From Colidextribacter sp. OB.20 (lineage in GTDB: Bacteria > Bacillota > Clostridia > Oscillospirales > Oscillospiraceae), in the NCBI RefSeq assembly GCF_009911595.1, contig NZ_QWKG01000040.1, positions 1 to 36,787 of the forward strand: DNA of 36,787 nt, given 5' to 3'. Within the stretch, counting starts at the first letter, position 1. Each line of letters starts with the position of its first letter. A model generated the notes under the pieces. The model was not told the DNA's origin and did no database searches. It was given only the letters and a program-made list of their open reading frames with translations. Shown piece by piece: positions 14,156-21,759 of this stretch. Made by a program: the position numbers and the translations under genes.

Positions 14156-15119
14156 TGACGCAGTCCGGAAAATACTCCTTCACAAAGTCCACGTCCTCCA
14201 CCTGGAAGGTCCGTCCGTTAAGGCACTCCAGGGGGCCGGCGGGGGTGGTAAAGCGGAAGGTGAGCTTGTAGGAGTACAGCGCCTGGCCGTGGCGGCCATA
14301 CCTCCGGTTCTCCCGCTCGCTGCCGTACTTGCCGTCTCCGATGAGGGGGTGTCCGGCTGCGGCGAACTGAGCCCGGATCTGGTGGGTCCGGCCGGTAATC
14401 AAATCGCACTCCACCAGAGACAGGCCGTTTTTCACCTTCAGCGTCTTATAGGCGGTGATGGCGGTCTTGGCCCCCGGCTCGGGGCGCTTCCGGACGTAGA
14501 CCTGCTTCTTCACCTCGTCCTTGAAAATATAGCTCTCCAGCCTTCCCTCCGGCGGGGACATCTGTCCTTGAATTACACACAGATAGAGCTTGGTCAGCTC
14601 CCGATCCTTGATCTTCTGGTTCATCACCCGCAGGCCCTCGGCGGTCTTGGCGGCGATGACGATGCCCCCGGTGTTCCGGTCGATACGGTTGCACAGGGCG
14701 GGGGCGAAGGAGTTCTCCCGGTAGGGGGACCACTCCTTTTTCTGGTAGAGGTAGGCCTGGATGTGGGTGAGCAGGGTGTTTACCCGCTCGTTCTCGTCGG
14801 GGTGGACCACCATCCCCGGGCGCTTGTCCAACAGCAGGATGTGCCCGTCCTCGTAGAGGATGTTCAGCCTGGGCTGGTAGAGGGAAAGAAAGGCGTTTTC
14901 CGGGGTGGGCCGGTCGAAGAACTCGTCGTTGATGTACAGCTGGAGCACGTCCCCCTCACTGAGGCGGACGTCCCGCTTTGAGCCCCTGCCGTTCACCTTC
15001 ACCCGCTTCAGCCGGATGTACTTCTGGGCCAGAGGGGCGGGGAGCACAGGCAGGGCCTTGGCCAGCCAGCGGTCCAGCCGCTGCCCGGCGTCGTTCTTTC
15101 CGATGGTAAATTCTTTCAT
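14109..15119 (-). CDS. RluA-family 23S rRNA/tRNA pseudouridine synthase
   Basis: This 336-residue protein isomerises uridine to pseudouridine in RNA. An N-terminal S4-like RNA-binding domain (GQRLDRWLAKALP to LQLYIN, about 12-63) precedes the catalytic domain with the Asp motif NRIDRNTGGIVI (about 145-156) and the family stretch LITGRTHQIRAQFAAAGHPLIGD. The family is clear; RluC versus RluD type cannot be decided. Its last 15 or so residues (KSLPSKREVAPAESR) are encoded by a palindromic repeat, so the native C-terminus was probably replaced by insertion. No close partner gene. Confidence 0.9.
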   Translation of the reverse strand: MKEFTIGKNDAGQRLDRWLAKALPVLPAPLAQKYIRLKRVKVNGRGSKRDVRLSEGDVLQLYINDEFFDRPTPENAFLSLYQPRLNILYEDGHILLLDKRPGMVVHPDENERVNTLLTHIQAYLYQKKEWSPYRENSFAPALCNRIDRNTGGIVIAAKTAEGLRVMNQKIKDRELTKLYLCVIQGQMSPPEGRLESYIFKDEVKKQVYVRKRPEPGAKTAITAYKTLKVKNGLSLVECDLITGRTHQIRAQFAAAGHPLIGDGKYGSERENRRYGRHGQALYSYKLTFRFTTPAGPLECLNGRTFQVEDVDFVKEYFPDCVKSLPSKREVAPAESR

Positions 15120-15140
15120 GGGCTGTGCCCTCCTAATATT

Positions 15141-15216
15141 GGCCCCCCACCGGCCCTTCGGGCCACCTCCCCCACGAGGGGGGAGCTGTCACGGCAAAGC
15201 CGTGACTGAGGGGGAC
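15141..15216. repeat. Half-length copy of the MITE-like repeat
   Basis: Hairpins GGCCC/GGGCC and CTCCCCC/GGGGGGAG, then GTCACGGC-aaa-GCCGTGAC followed by TGAGGGGG. The CTCAGTCA..TGACAGCTCC theme on the minus strand matches the ends of the repeats at 23027 and 23733. It lies between two divergent genes. Confidence 0.6.
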
Positions 15217-15283
15217 AAGCAATATTTCACCATATTCCGCCCCCGGTGTCAATAAAATTCGTGGAGAAATTTGAGAAAAGCAT

Positions 15284-15312
15284 TTGACATTTTGGAGAAA
15301 AGTCTTTATAAT
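15284..15312 (+). promoter_or_regulatory. Promoter of yceD-rpmF
   Basis: TTGACA (15284-15289) and TATAAT (15307-15312) with a 17-bp spacer: both consensus hexamers, as expected for a strongly expressed ribosomal protein transcript. About 50 bp upstream of the yceD start. Confidence 0.85.
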
Positions 15313-15364
15313 ATCCTGCGTACCATTCTGCGAGTATGGGGGACAGCCCCCAGGGAGGAACGCC

Positions 15365-15868
15365 ATGCGCCTGGATCTGCGCGATATCATCCACGTCCCG
15401 GACGCGAAAAAGGCGTTTCAGTTCCAGCTGGACCTGTCGGAGCAGGACTTCTATGGAGCCCGCCCCATCGTCCACCCCGTCCAGGCGGAGGGCAGCGTGA
15501 CCAACCACGCCGGCGCTCTGGTGCTGGAGGGAACGGTCCGCTCCCTTCTGGAGCTTCAATGCGACCGTTGCGGGAAGAAATTTTCCCGGGAAAAGGTCGT
15601 GGCGCTGGACAGCCTGGCGGCCCAGGAGCTGGAGGACGAGGAAAACGACGACATCCTCCTGCTGGACGGCACCGAGCTGGACCTGGGCGAGGCGGTGAGC
15701 ACCGCCTTCATCCTCGCGATGGACACCAAAAACCTTTGCTCAGACGACTGCAAAGGGCTGTGCGCCAAGTGCGGAGCCGATTTGAACCTCGGCCCCTGCG
15801 GGTGCGGACCTGATGTCGATCCAAGACTGGCGGCCCTTGCGCAGCTGTTGGATAAGGAAGCTGAGTGA
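15365..15868 (+). CDS. yceD: YceD/DUF177 family protein
   Basis: A 167-residue protein of the family usually encoded directly before rpmF. It has the zinc-type pattern C-D-R-C in the middle (LQCDRCGKKFSRE) and the C-terminal signature CSDDCKGLCAKCGADLN followed by CGC. An acidic central stretch (ELEDEENDD) is typical. Plant and bacterial members are linked to 23S rRNA maturation; that is family knowledge. The ATG at 15365 has GGGAGG upstream; a longer frame from 15284 starts in the promoter. Confidence 0.92.
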   Translation: MRLDLRDIIHVPDAKKAFQFQLDLSEQDFYGARPIVHPVQAEGSVTNHAGALVLEGTVRSLLELQCDRCGKKFSREKVVALDSLAAQELEDEENDDILLLDGTELDLGEAVSTAFILAMDTKNLCSDDCKGLCAKCGADLNLGPCGCGPDVDPRLAALAQLLDKEAE

Positions 15869-15913
15869 GTACTCAACGTGCCCTGACCGGCACAGCCGAA
15901 GGAGGTGTCACCC

Positions 15914-16102
15914 ATGGCGGTCCCCAAGGGAAAAGTATCCAAGGCCCGGCGCGATAAGCGGCGCAGCTCCCACTGGAAGCTGGAAACCCCCGGTATCGTG
16001 ACCTGCCCCAAGTGCGGGGCTTACCGGCTGCCTCACCGTATGTGCAAGAATTGCCTGACCTATAACGGCCGTTCCTTCGGCCAGGTTGAGGCCCAGCAGT
16101 AA
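15914..16102 (+). CDS. rpmF: 50S ribosomal protein L32
   Basis: A 62-residue basic protein, [21 protein letters not shown] at the N-terminus, with zinc-binding CPKCG (30s) and CKNC (40s), so this is the Cys-containing (C+) form. GGAGGTG lies seven bases before the ATG. It follows yceD by 45 bp and is closed by a strong terminator. Confidence 0.97.
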   Translation: MAVPKGKVSKARRDKRRSSHWKLETPGIVTCPKCGAYRLPHRMCKNCLTYNGRSFGQVEAQQ

Positions 16103-16110
16103 GCGAAAAG

Positions 16111-16138
16111 CCCTCCGGTCAAGCCGGAGGGTTTTTTT
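16111..16138 (+). terminator. rpmF terminator
   Basis: CCCTCCGG-TCAAG-CCGGAGGG followed by seven T. The T-tract also contains the stop codon of the converging SdpI-family gene. Confidence 0.92.
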
Positions 16139-16523
16139 ATGCTCTTTTCCGCCTTCCGTCCCTGTCAAAGGTCCGCCTCAGCGCCAGCTCCGTGGGAACA
16201 ATGGCCCCCACCATGGGTACAACCTGGGCAAAGCAAATCACTGTACCAACCCATCCGATGGTGCCAATCTCCCTGCCAAGCACAAGCACCATCAGGACCA
16301 CCGTCAGGGGCAGCATGACCAAGCCCAGCCAGTACCACAGCCTCCCGCAGTAGTGGTGGGCAAATTGCCAGGTATCCTGATTCTTCATGGACATGGTGGT
16401 TCGGTAGCCAAATGTACTGTTGACCGTCTCGGGTGCTTTTCTCAAAAACATTCGTCCGAAGCCGATCATACACAACGGAATCAGCAAATCAGTCGCTAAT
16501 GTAAAAAGCCAAAACCAAATCAT
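16137..16523 (-). CDS. SdpI-family membrane protein
   Basis: A 128-residue membrane protein with four predicted helices (about 1-20, 55-75, 80-98, 100-118). It contains NSTFGYRTTMSMKNQDTW followed by A-H-H-Y-C-G, matching the SdpI/YhfL signature N-x-x-x-G-Y-R-T-x-x-S-M-x-x-x-x-x-W. B. subtilis SdpI gives immunity to the SdpC toxin, but many homologues have no known role. The ATG at 16523 follows GGGGGGA. It converges on rpmF, its stop lying in the rpmF terminator T-tract. Confidence 0.8.
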   Translation of the reverse strand: MIWFWLFTLATDLLIPLCMIGFGRMFLRKAPETVNSTFGYRTTMSMKNQDTWQFAHHYCGRLWYWLGLVMLPLTVVLMVLVLGREIGTIGWVGTVICFAQVVPMVGAIVPTELALRRTFDRDGRRKRA

Positions 16524-16540
16524 TCCAATCCCCCCAACGT

Positions 16541-17218
16541 TCACGAAAACTGCAGGCTCTTGTAGTAATCCAGGGTGGAAAATCCCCGCTCCAGCTGGAC
16601 ATATACATAAGCCTCGGCGGCATCGGCCAGCTGCTTCAGGTCCTCCCCCTCCAGCCGGAAGGAAAACAGCCGCTTGGGGTCGCCGTGGACGATGTGGTCC
16701 AGGGCGGCCAGGGCGGCCGGAGACAGGGGCAGCGTGATCCCCTCCCCGTGGACCTTTCCGTCCTCCAAAAGGGGCTCATACCCCGCCAGAGCCATGGCCT
16801 TCCACTCAAACGCGGCCTTCACCAGAGGCAGAGGCCTGTCCGGCATCCTGTCCAGGGCGTGGAGGCTGTTCAGGGTGAGGGACAACAGCTCATCGGCGGG
16901 CTCTCCCTCCACGGCCAGCAGCTCGGCCGCCTCGGCGAAGTAGCAGCCCAGGGCCAGGCGCGCGATGTCGGCCCGGACGCCCTGAAACAGCCGCTCCGTG
17001 GCCGCCTCCTTGACGGCCCACCGGCCCTGATAGTCATAGAGCACCATCTCCGACCAGGCCAGCAGCTGGCATCCGGCGGCGATGGCGCTCCCTTTTTTCC
17101 GGCACCCCCGGGCGGAGGCCGTAAGCCTCCCCTGGTCCCGGGTGAACAGGGTGAGGATTTTATCCGACTCCCTGTAGTCCACCGCCCGCAGGACCAGGGC
17201 TTTGGTGGTGATGTGCAT
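16541..17218 (-). CDS. recO: DNA repair protein RecO, zinc finger missing
   Basis: A 225-residue RecO: N-terminal OB fold (TTKALVLRAVDYRESDKILTLFTRDQGRL, about 3-80) followed by the helical domain. RecO loads RecA on SSB-coated ssDNA with RecR. Where Firmicute RecO usually has a C4 zinc finger after G-Y-x-P, this protein reads GYEPLLEDGKVHGEGITLPLS with no cysteines, so the finger is lost and the protein is slightly short. The ATG at 17218 is chosen; the longer frame to 17305 starts at a TTG with no good ribosome-binding site. Context recO-yqzL-era supports the call. Confidence 0.9.
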   Translation of the reverse strand: MHITTKALVLRAVDYRESDKILTLFTRDQGRLTASARGCRKKGSAIAAGCQLLAWSEMVLYDYQGRWAVKEAATERLFQGVRADIARLALGCYFAEAAELLAVEGEPADELLSLTLNSLHALDRMPDRPLPLVKAAFEWKAMALAGYEPLLEDGKVHGEGITLPLSPAALAALDHIVHGDPKRLFSFRLEGEDLKQLADAAEAYVYVQLERGFSTLDYYKSLQFS

Positions 17219-17291
17219 GACGTCACTCCTATGCAGCGATGTGGCGGGACAGCGGGGACCGCTAAACCCGGGGCGGGCCAGAGCCCGCCCC

Positions 17292-17435
17292 CTACACTCG
17301 CTCAATTCTGGGCTGAAAGGCCGTCTTGGCCGACTCCTCCCACAGGGACCGCTCCTCCCGCGCCCCGGCCAGCGCCAGCCAGGCCGCAGGCAGTCCGGTT
17401 ACCCAAAACAGCTCCCAAAGTCCCCGCTCATTCAT
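17292..17435 (-). CDS. yqzL: YqzL-like small protein
   Basis: A 47-residue ORF, MNERGLWELFWVTGLPAAWL then ALAGAREERSLWEES, with GGGAGG before the ATG. It resembles the short YqzL family (aromatic W-x-x-F-x-x-T-G pattern followed by A/L-x-x-Y/W-L) and sits between era and recO exactly as yqzL does in Bacillus. Function unknown. The stop falls beside a GTAGGG-type palindrome (GGGGCGGGC/GCCCGCCCC). Confidence 0.72.
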   Translation of the reverse strand: MNERGLWELFWVTGLPAAWLALAGAREERSLWEESAKTAFQPRIERV

Positions 17436-17530
17436 GGCACAGCCCTCCCTTTCTTTCTATGATTAGGCTGGCTGTTTTGTCCGGAGACTATGAGCGGTAA
17501 ATTTTGCAGATATGGAAGCCCCGCCGCACA

Positions 17531-17553
17531 GGGCAGGGGCAAATCCCCTGCCC
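17531..17553 (-). repeat. Short palindrome/terminator after the 66-aa gene
   Basis: GGGCAGGGG-CAAAT-CCCCTGCCC, 9-bp perfect stem, starts 4 bp beyond the stop of the 66-residue gene. No T-tract follows on the minus strand, so it may be a dispersed palindrome rather than a terminator. Confidence 0.5.
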
Positions 17554-17557
17554 CACA

Positions 17558-17758
17558 TTACATATTGTCAGTTTCCCGTTCAATCAAAAAATCCGCGATT
17601 TCAAACGCCTTGATCCGCCGCTCTGCCAAAGTAATCTGTGATTTGAAGCGGGCTGGATTGTCCTTGGACCGAAGGGTTCTGACTGTCTCCCGCAGCTTAT
17701 GCAGTGTGGAATCGATCTGCCGTCTGGCCTCGATCAAATCATCTCTGGAATACTCCAT
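17558..17758 (-). CDS. Small conserved helical protein
   Basis: A 66-residue, highly charged, all-helical protein (RDDLIEARRQIDSTLHKLRE, then RFKSQITLAERRIKAFEIAD), probably a two-helix hairpin. AAGGAG precedes the ATG, which lies 1 bp after the era stop codon, so it is co-transcribed with era. Family not recognised. Confidence 0.75.
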   Translation of the reverse strand: MEYSRDDLIEARRQIDSTLHKLRETVRTLRSKDNPARFKSQITLAERRIKAFEIADFLIERETDNM

Positions 17759-17759
17759 G

Positions 17760-18653
17760 TTACTCCTTCACATACCCAAAATTCTGGATGGCGGCCGGAT
17801 TGTCCCGCCAGTTCTCCTTCACCTTGACCCAGGTTTTGAGGAAAACTTTTGTACCCATGAATTTCTCCATGTCCTGCCGGGCCAGGGTGGAGGCCTTTTT
17901 CAGCATCCCCCCGCCCTTGCCGATGATGATCCCCTTGTGGCTGTTTTTCTCGCAGCAGATGGTGGCCTCCACCTCCACGACCTCGTCCTCCCGTTCGACA
18001 AAGCGGGTGATCTCCACTGCGGTGCCGTGGGGGATCTCCTTGTCCAGCAGCAGGAGCAGCTTCTCCCTCATAATCTCCGCCATCATCTGCCGCTCAGGCT
18101 GGTCAGAGGTCATGTCCTCCGGGAAAAGCTGAGGCCCCTCCGGGAGGTATCCCTCCAGCACATCGAGGAGCTCCTCCACCCCCTGGCCGGTTCTGGCGGA
18201 TATGGGCACCACCGCGTCGAAGTCGTGCTCCTGGCTGTAGACCTGGATGACCTCCAGAAGCCTGTCCTTCTGCTCCAGGGCGTCAATTTTGTTGACGGCC
18301 AGCACCGCAGGACAGCTCAGGGCCTTCATGCGGGCAATGAGCTGCTTCTCCGGCTCCCCCACATGGGGGATGGGCTCCACCACCAGCAGCACGGCGTCCA
18401 CGTCGGACACAGACTCCTTCACCACGTTGACCATGTAGTCCCCCAGGCGGGTGCGGGCCCTGTGCAGGCCAGGGGTGTCCACAAAGACGAACTGGCACTC
18501 CCCCCAGTTTTTGATGCCGCAGATGCGGTTCCGGGTGGTCTGGGGCTTGCTGGTGACAATGGCAACCTTCTCCCCCACAAAGGCGTTGGTCAGGGTGGAC
18601 TTGCCCACATTGGGCCGTCCGCAGATGGTGATAATACCGGATTTTTTAATCAT
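17760..18653 (-). CDS. era: Ribosome-assembly GTPase Era
   Basis: A 297-residue TRAFAC GTPase: G1 GRPNVGKS (12-19), G3 DTPG (in FVDTPGLH), G4 NKID and a C-terminal KH domain (GIIIGKGGGMLKKAST) that binds the 3' end of 16S rRNA. Needed for 30S maturation. Usual full length. First gene of the era/66-aa/yqzL/recO series running leftward. Confidence 0.97.
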   Translation of the reverse strand: MIKKSGIITICGRPNVGKSTLTNAFVGEKVAIVTSKPQTTRNRICGIKNWGECQFVFVDTPGLHRARTRLGDYMVNVVKESVSDVDAVLLVVEPIPHVGEPEKQLIARMKALSCPAVLAVNKIDALEQKDRLLEVIQVYSQEHDFDAVVPISARTGQGVEELLDVLEGYLPEGPQLFPEDMTSDQPERQMMAEIMREKLLLLLDKEIPHGTAVEITRFVEREDEVVEVEATICCEKNSHKGIIIGKGGGMLKKASTLARQDMEKFMGTKVFLKTWVKVKENWRDNPAAIQNFGYVKE

Positions 18654-18705
18654 AGATGATCCTCACTTTCTCTCCGGGTGTGAGCGCTTCCCCCGGCTGT
18701 TTTCG

Positions 18706-18915
18706 TTAAGAATGATATTTTTTGTACAGGTCCTGGTGGAATACATGCTTGCGCACAAAGCGGGTCACAAACATGATGCCACAGGCCATAGCGCAGGTGA
18801 CCACATAGGGGGTCAGGTCGAACTCAAAGCTCCAGCTCTTCCCCTCCCGGCGGCCCATCTCCTCGTAGTCGTCAAATTCGTCGTTGATCGCAGTCAGTTT
18901 AATGTTTTTTCTCAT
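18706..18915 (-). CDS. Small single-span membrane protein
   Basis: 69 residues: charged N-terminus (NDEFDDYEEMGRREGK), one hydrophobic helix (TPYVVTCAMACGIMFVTRF, about 36-54) and a basic His-rich tail. The ATG at 18915 has AAGGAG eight bases upstream. Lies between ybeY and era, where other Firmicutes often keep dgkA or cdd; it is not a kinase. Function unknown. Confidence 0.72.
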   Translation of the reverse strand: MRKNIKLTAINDEFDDYEEMGRREGKSWSFEFDLTPYVVTCAMACGIMFVTRFVRKHVFHQDLYKKYHS

Positions 18916-18958
18916 GATAATTCTCCTTTTCATAATAATTTGATTGAATTATGATACC

Positions 18959-19082
18959 CGTAGGGGCGGATATCATCCGCCCGCAAGTCCTATTGGTTCC
19001 TCCGCAGGGCGGGACAGCCCTGGCCCGCAGCTGGATACCAGGTAAAGACTTTTAGGACGGCGCGCCGGGTCGCCGCGCCCTA
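18959..19082. repeat. Two GTAGGG-type palindromic repeat fragments
   Basis: GTAGGGGCGGATATCATCCGCCCG (read as GTAGGGGCGG then ATATCATCCGCCCG, 18960-18983) is half of the 50-bp family seen complete at 27759-27808. GGCGCGCCGGGTCGCCGC followed by GCCCTAC (19055-19082) is the right half of the 74-bp type seen at 25271-25344. Otherwise the gap to ybeY holds nothing recognisable. Confidence 0.7.
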
Positions 19083-19586
19083 CGGGCCGTCTCTCGTAAT
19101 GCCCAGTTTGCCCAGGATGGCCTCCTCCCGCTGGCGCATTTGGGCCTTCATGGGGCCCTCGTCCAGGTGGTCATAGCCCAGCAGGTGGAGCACCGAGTGG
19201 ACGGCCAGGTAGCACACCTCCCGCTCCGGGGAGTGACCGAACTCCTCCGCCTGGGCCTCCGCCCGCTCCAGAGAGATCATCATGTCCCCCAGATACACCT
19301 TGTCCGCGCCGGGGTCCGCCCACTCCGCCCGGGGCTTGTCGCCGGGCTTCATGGGGAACATGGGGAAGGACAGCACGTCGGTGGCCCGGTCCACCCCCCG
19401 GTTGGTCAGGTTGGTCTCCCGGATGACCGCGTCATCGGTGACGATTACGGCAATCATGCAGGGCACGTCCACCTCCTCGTCCTCCAGGGCGGCCAGAACG
19501 GAGCGGCGGATCTGCTCCTCCACCGCCATGGGAACCTCTGTCGCCTCATCCATATAGCCCGCTTCGATACAGACCTCGTGGTCCAT
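19080..19586 (-). CDS. ybeY: Endoribonuclease YbeY
   Basis: A 168-residue single-strand endoribonuclease in rRNA maturation and ribosome quality control. The zinc site H130-x3-H134-x5-H140 in HSVLHLLGYDH is intact; NLTNRGVDRATDVLSFPM is the family core. GGAGGGA precedes the ATG. Divergent from spoVAD and upstream of era as in many Firmicutes. Confidence 0.96.
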   Translation of the reverse strand: MDHEVCIEAGYMDEATEVPMAVEEQIRRSVLAALEDEEVDVPCMIAVIVTDDAVIRETNLTNRGVDRATDVLSFPMFPMKPGDKPRAEWADPGADKVYLGDMMISLERAEAQAEEFGHSPEREVCYLAVHSVLHLLGYDHLDEGPMKAQMRQREEAILGKLGITRDGP

Positions 19587-19731
19587 AGGCTGTCCCTCCT
19601 TTTCCCGAAAGACGGATGATATCCGCCCCCTCCGGTAACTCTATTATACGAAAAATAATTCTGAAGGTCAAACATATTTTCCCCTGTTGGTGAAAAACTA
19701 GCCGTAAACTTCACAGACGGGAAGTGGAAAT

Positions 19732-20745
19732 ATGACAACGAAAAAAATCGGGGCCCAGACGGCGGCCCTGGCCAATCCGCCCTCTCTGGCCGCCTGGGCC
19801 AACGTGGCGGGCAAAAAGGAGGGGGAGGGCCCTCTGGCCGGCACCTTCGACTATATCGACGGGGACAACACCTTCGGCGAGGCCACCTGGGAGAAGTCGG
19901 AGAGCGCCATGCAGAAGCAGGCCCTGGCCCTGGCCCTGAACAAGGCGGGGCAGGCGGCCTCCGCCCTGGACTGGCTCTTCGCCGGGGACCTGCTCAACCA
20001 GTGCATCGGCTCCTCCTTCGCCGCCCGGGACCAGCAGATTCCCTTTTTCGGCCTCTACGGGGCCTGCTCCACCATGGGGGAGGGGCTGGCTCTGGCGGCC
20101 ATGACCCTGGACGGCGGCTTCGGGGAGTGGGCGGCGGTGACCGCCTCCTCCCACTTCTGTTCGGCGGAGCGGCAGTACCGCACCCCCCTGGAGTACGGCG
20201 GCCAGCGCACCCCCACCGCCCAGTGGACGGCTACCGCCGCCGGGGCGGCCGTCCTGGCCCGGGAGGGTCCGGGGCCCTATATTACCCACGTCACCGTGGG
20301 CAAGATTGTGGACAAGGGGGTCACCGACACCAACAACATGGGGGCGGCCATGGCTCCCGCTGCCCACGCCACCATTACCGCCCACTTTCAGGACACAGGC
20401 CGCTCCCCCAGCAGCTACGACATGATCTTCACCGGCGACCTGGGCACTCTGGGCAGCGAGCTGCTCGTCGAGCTGCTCCGTCAGGACGGCATTCAGGTGA
20501 AAAACCACGCCGACTGCGGGTCCATGCTCTTCGACACAGAAAACCAGGACGTCCACTGCGGGGGCTCGGGCTGCGGCTGCTGCGCCTCGGTGCTCACCGG
20601 GCACATTTTGAACAACATGAAGGCGGGCAAGTGGAAAAATGTCCTCTTCTGCCCCACCGGGGCCCTCCACTCCCCCACCTCCGCCTTCCAGGGAGAGTCC
20701 ATCCCCGGCATCTGCCACGCCATCGCCATTTCGACCTCCCGGTAA
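19732..20745 (+). CDS. spoVAD: Stage V sporulation protein AD
   Basis: A 337-residue thiolase-fold protein of the SpoVA channel that moves dipicolinic acid into the forespore and out on germination. It shows IGAQTAALANPPSLAAWANV, FYGACSTMGEGLALA-type core (FGLYGACSTM), SHFCSAERQYRTPLEYGGQR and the Cys-rich GGSGCGCCASVL. The next gene is spoVAE, but spoVAC is not upstream (ybeY lies there on the other strand), so the usual C-D-E operon is split. A sigma-G promoter could not be assigned with confidence. Confidence 0.96.
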   Translation: MTTKKIGAQTAALANPPSLAAWANVAGKKEGEGPLAGTFDYIDGDNTFGEATWEKSESAMQKQALALALNKAGQAASALDWLFAGDLLNQCIGSSFAARDQQIPFFGLYGACSTMGEGLALAAMTLDGGFGEWAAVTASSHFCSAERQYRTPLEYGGQRTPTAQWTATAAGAAVLAREGPGPYITHVTVGKIVDKGVTDTNNMGAAMAPAAHATITAHFQDTGRSPSSYDMIFTGDLGTLGSELLVELLRQDGIQVKNHADCGSMLFDTENQDVHCGGSGCGCCASVLTGHILNNMKAGKWKNVLFCPTGALHSPTSAFQGESIPGICHAIAISTSR

Positions 20746-20775
20746 ACCTCGACACGCCACGCCCTCCCATCCTCT

Positions 20776-20809
20776 ACACGGCGCGCCGGGTCGTCGCGCC
20801 CTACAAACG
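20776..20809. repeat. Half copy of the 74-bp GTAGGG repeat inside the spoVA operon
   Basis: ACGGCGCGCCGGGTCGTCGC then GCCCTACA lies between spoVAD and spoVAE. It matches the right half of the complete copy at 25271-25344 and forms no terminator with a T-tract. Confidence 0.7.
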
Positions 20810-20825
20810 ATACAAAGGTGATTTT

Positions 20826-21182
20826 ATGGAATATTTGAATGCATTTCTCTGCGGAGGCATCCTGTGCGTCATCGGACAGGTCCTCATCGACAAAACCACC
20901 CTCACACCCGCCAAAATCCTGGTGACCTATGTCACCGCCGGGGTGGTCCTCAGCGGCGCGGGGCTATATCAATACCTGGTGGACTGGGGGGGCGCGGGGG
21001 CCACGGTGCCCCTCACTGGCTTTGGCCATCTGCTGGCCAAGGGGGTCCGGAAGGCGGTGGCCGAGGACGGCCTCATCGGGGCTCTCACCGGCGGCTCCAC
21101 CGCCGCAGCCGGAGGCATCACCGCAGCTATCTTCTTCGGCTTTTTAGTCGCCCTGATCTGCAAGCCCAAGCCCAAGACGTAA
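20826..21182 (+). CDS. spoVAE: Stage V sporulation protein AE
   Basis: A 118-residue membrane protein with about four hydrophobic segments: FLCGGILCVIGQVLIDKT, ILVTYVTAGVVLSGAGLYQYL, the LTGFGHLLAKGVRKAVAEDG region and GGITAAIFFGFLVALICKPK. Matches SpoVAE(b) of the DPA channel. AAAGGTG precedes the ATG; 80 bp after spoVAD, with a palindromic repeat in between. Confidence 0.94.
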   Translation: MEYLNAFLCGGILCVIGQVLIDKTTLTPAKILVTYVTAGVVLSGAGLYQYLVDWGGAGATVPLTGFGHLLAKGVRKAVAEDGLIGALTGGSTAAAGGITAAIFFGFLVALICKPKPKT

Positions 21183-21185
21183 AAC

Positions 21186-21220
21186 GACCGCCTCCCCAGG
21201 CCGGGGAGGCGGTCCGCTTT
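21186..21220 (+). terminator. spoVAE terminator
   Basis: GACCGCCTCCCC and GGGGAGGCGGTC form a 12-bp stem, followed by CGCTTTTT, starting 4 bp after the stop codon. Confidence 0.9.
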
Positions 21221-21221
21221 T

Positions 21222-21563
21222 TCAGGAGATGTGCGCGTTGAGCCACTCCACATACTTGTCCCGCTTCATGATGCCGATCATGTACACTCTGCCGTCCCGC
21301 ATGGTCATCTCAATGCCGAAGGGAAAGCAGGGCGGGGTGGTGCAGGTTTTGATCGAGGCGATGTCCTTGATCTCGATCTCCCAGCTGACGGACGCGGTGC
21401 CCACCAGCCCGGAGGCCAGGAAGGCCACCCGCTGGTCGGTCATGTACAGCTTGCCGGAGATCTGCCGCTTACCCACTACCTGAGGCATTTTCCAGCAGTC
21501 GCAGCCCGCCTTCTGGGCGAACACTTCCTCCCCCGGACGGGTCTCAAAGGTTGGCTTTGCCAT
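21222..21563 (-). CDS. GRAM/PH-like domain protein
   Basis: A 113-residue protein; the fold pattern GEEVFAQKAGCDCWKM, ISGKLYMTDQRVAFLAS, SWEIEIKDIASIKT, FGIEMTMRDGRVYMIGI matches GRAM or bacterial PH-like domains: strands ending in a single helix (KRDKYVEWLNAHI). Probably binds lipid or protein at the membrane; specific role unknown. The ATG at 21563 follows AAGGAGG; the longer frame to 21659 covers leader hairpins. Confidence 0.78.
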   Translation of the reverse strand: MAKPTFETRPGEEVFAQKAGCDCWKMPQVVGKRQISGKLYMTDQRVAFLASGLVGTASVSWEIEIKDIASIKTCTTPPCFPFGIEMTMRDGRVYMIGIMKRDKYVEWLNAHIS

Positions 21564-21608
21564 AATTGTTTCCTCCTTAATTTCATTTTGGTGCGCTCGA
21601 ACAGCGGA

Positions 21609-21695
21609 GCGGATGGGGGGTGGGACCTCCCGGCCCCCCACAGTCCGCCGTCGAGACAAATAAAGCGGCGCAGGATTCCATCACCCTGCACCGCT
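21609..21695 (-). promoter_or_regulatory. Two leader hairpins upstream of the GRAM-like gene
   Basis: On the minus strand a stem AGCGG.GCAGG/CCTGC.CCGCT (21664-21695) is followed by TTTATTT, like a terminator or attenuator. It is followed by a larger stem GCGGA..GGGGGG/CCCCCC..TCCGC (21609-21648) before the ribosome-binding site. I recognise no riboswitch class. Confidence 0.5.
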
Positions 21696-21724
21696 AAAAC
21701 AAACAGCACATTCCCCATTCCGCC

Positions 21725-21753
21725 TTGAAAAGAAAGGCAAAAGGCGTTATAAT
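21725..21753 (+). promoter_or_regulatory. Strong promoter with no gene behind it
   Basis: TTGAAA (21725-21730) and TATAAT (21748-21753) with a 17-bp spacer on the plus strand. The next annotated genes are convergent, so the transcript would be the candidate RNA at 21760-21938. Confidence 0.65.
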
Positions 21754-21759
21754 TGGGAT

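Noticed and set aside
19640-19731. Sigma-G promoter before spoVAD
   Set aside because: A CATATTT with a weak upstream element is present, but the match is too poor to call.
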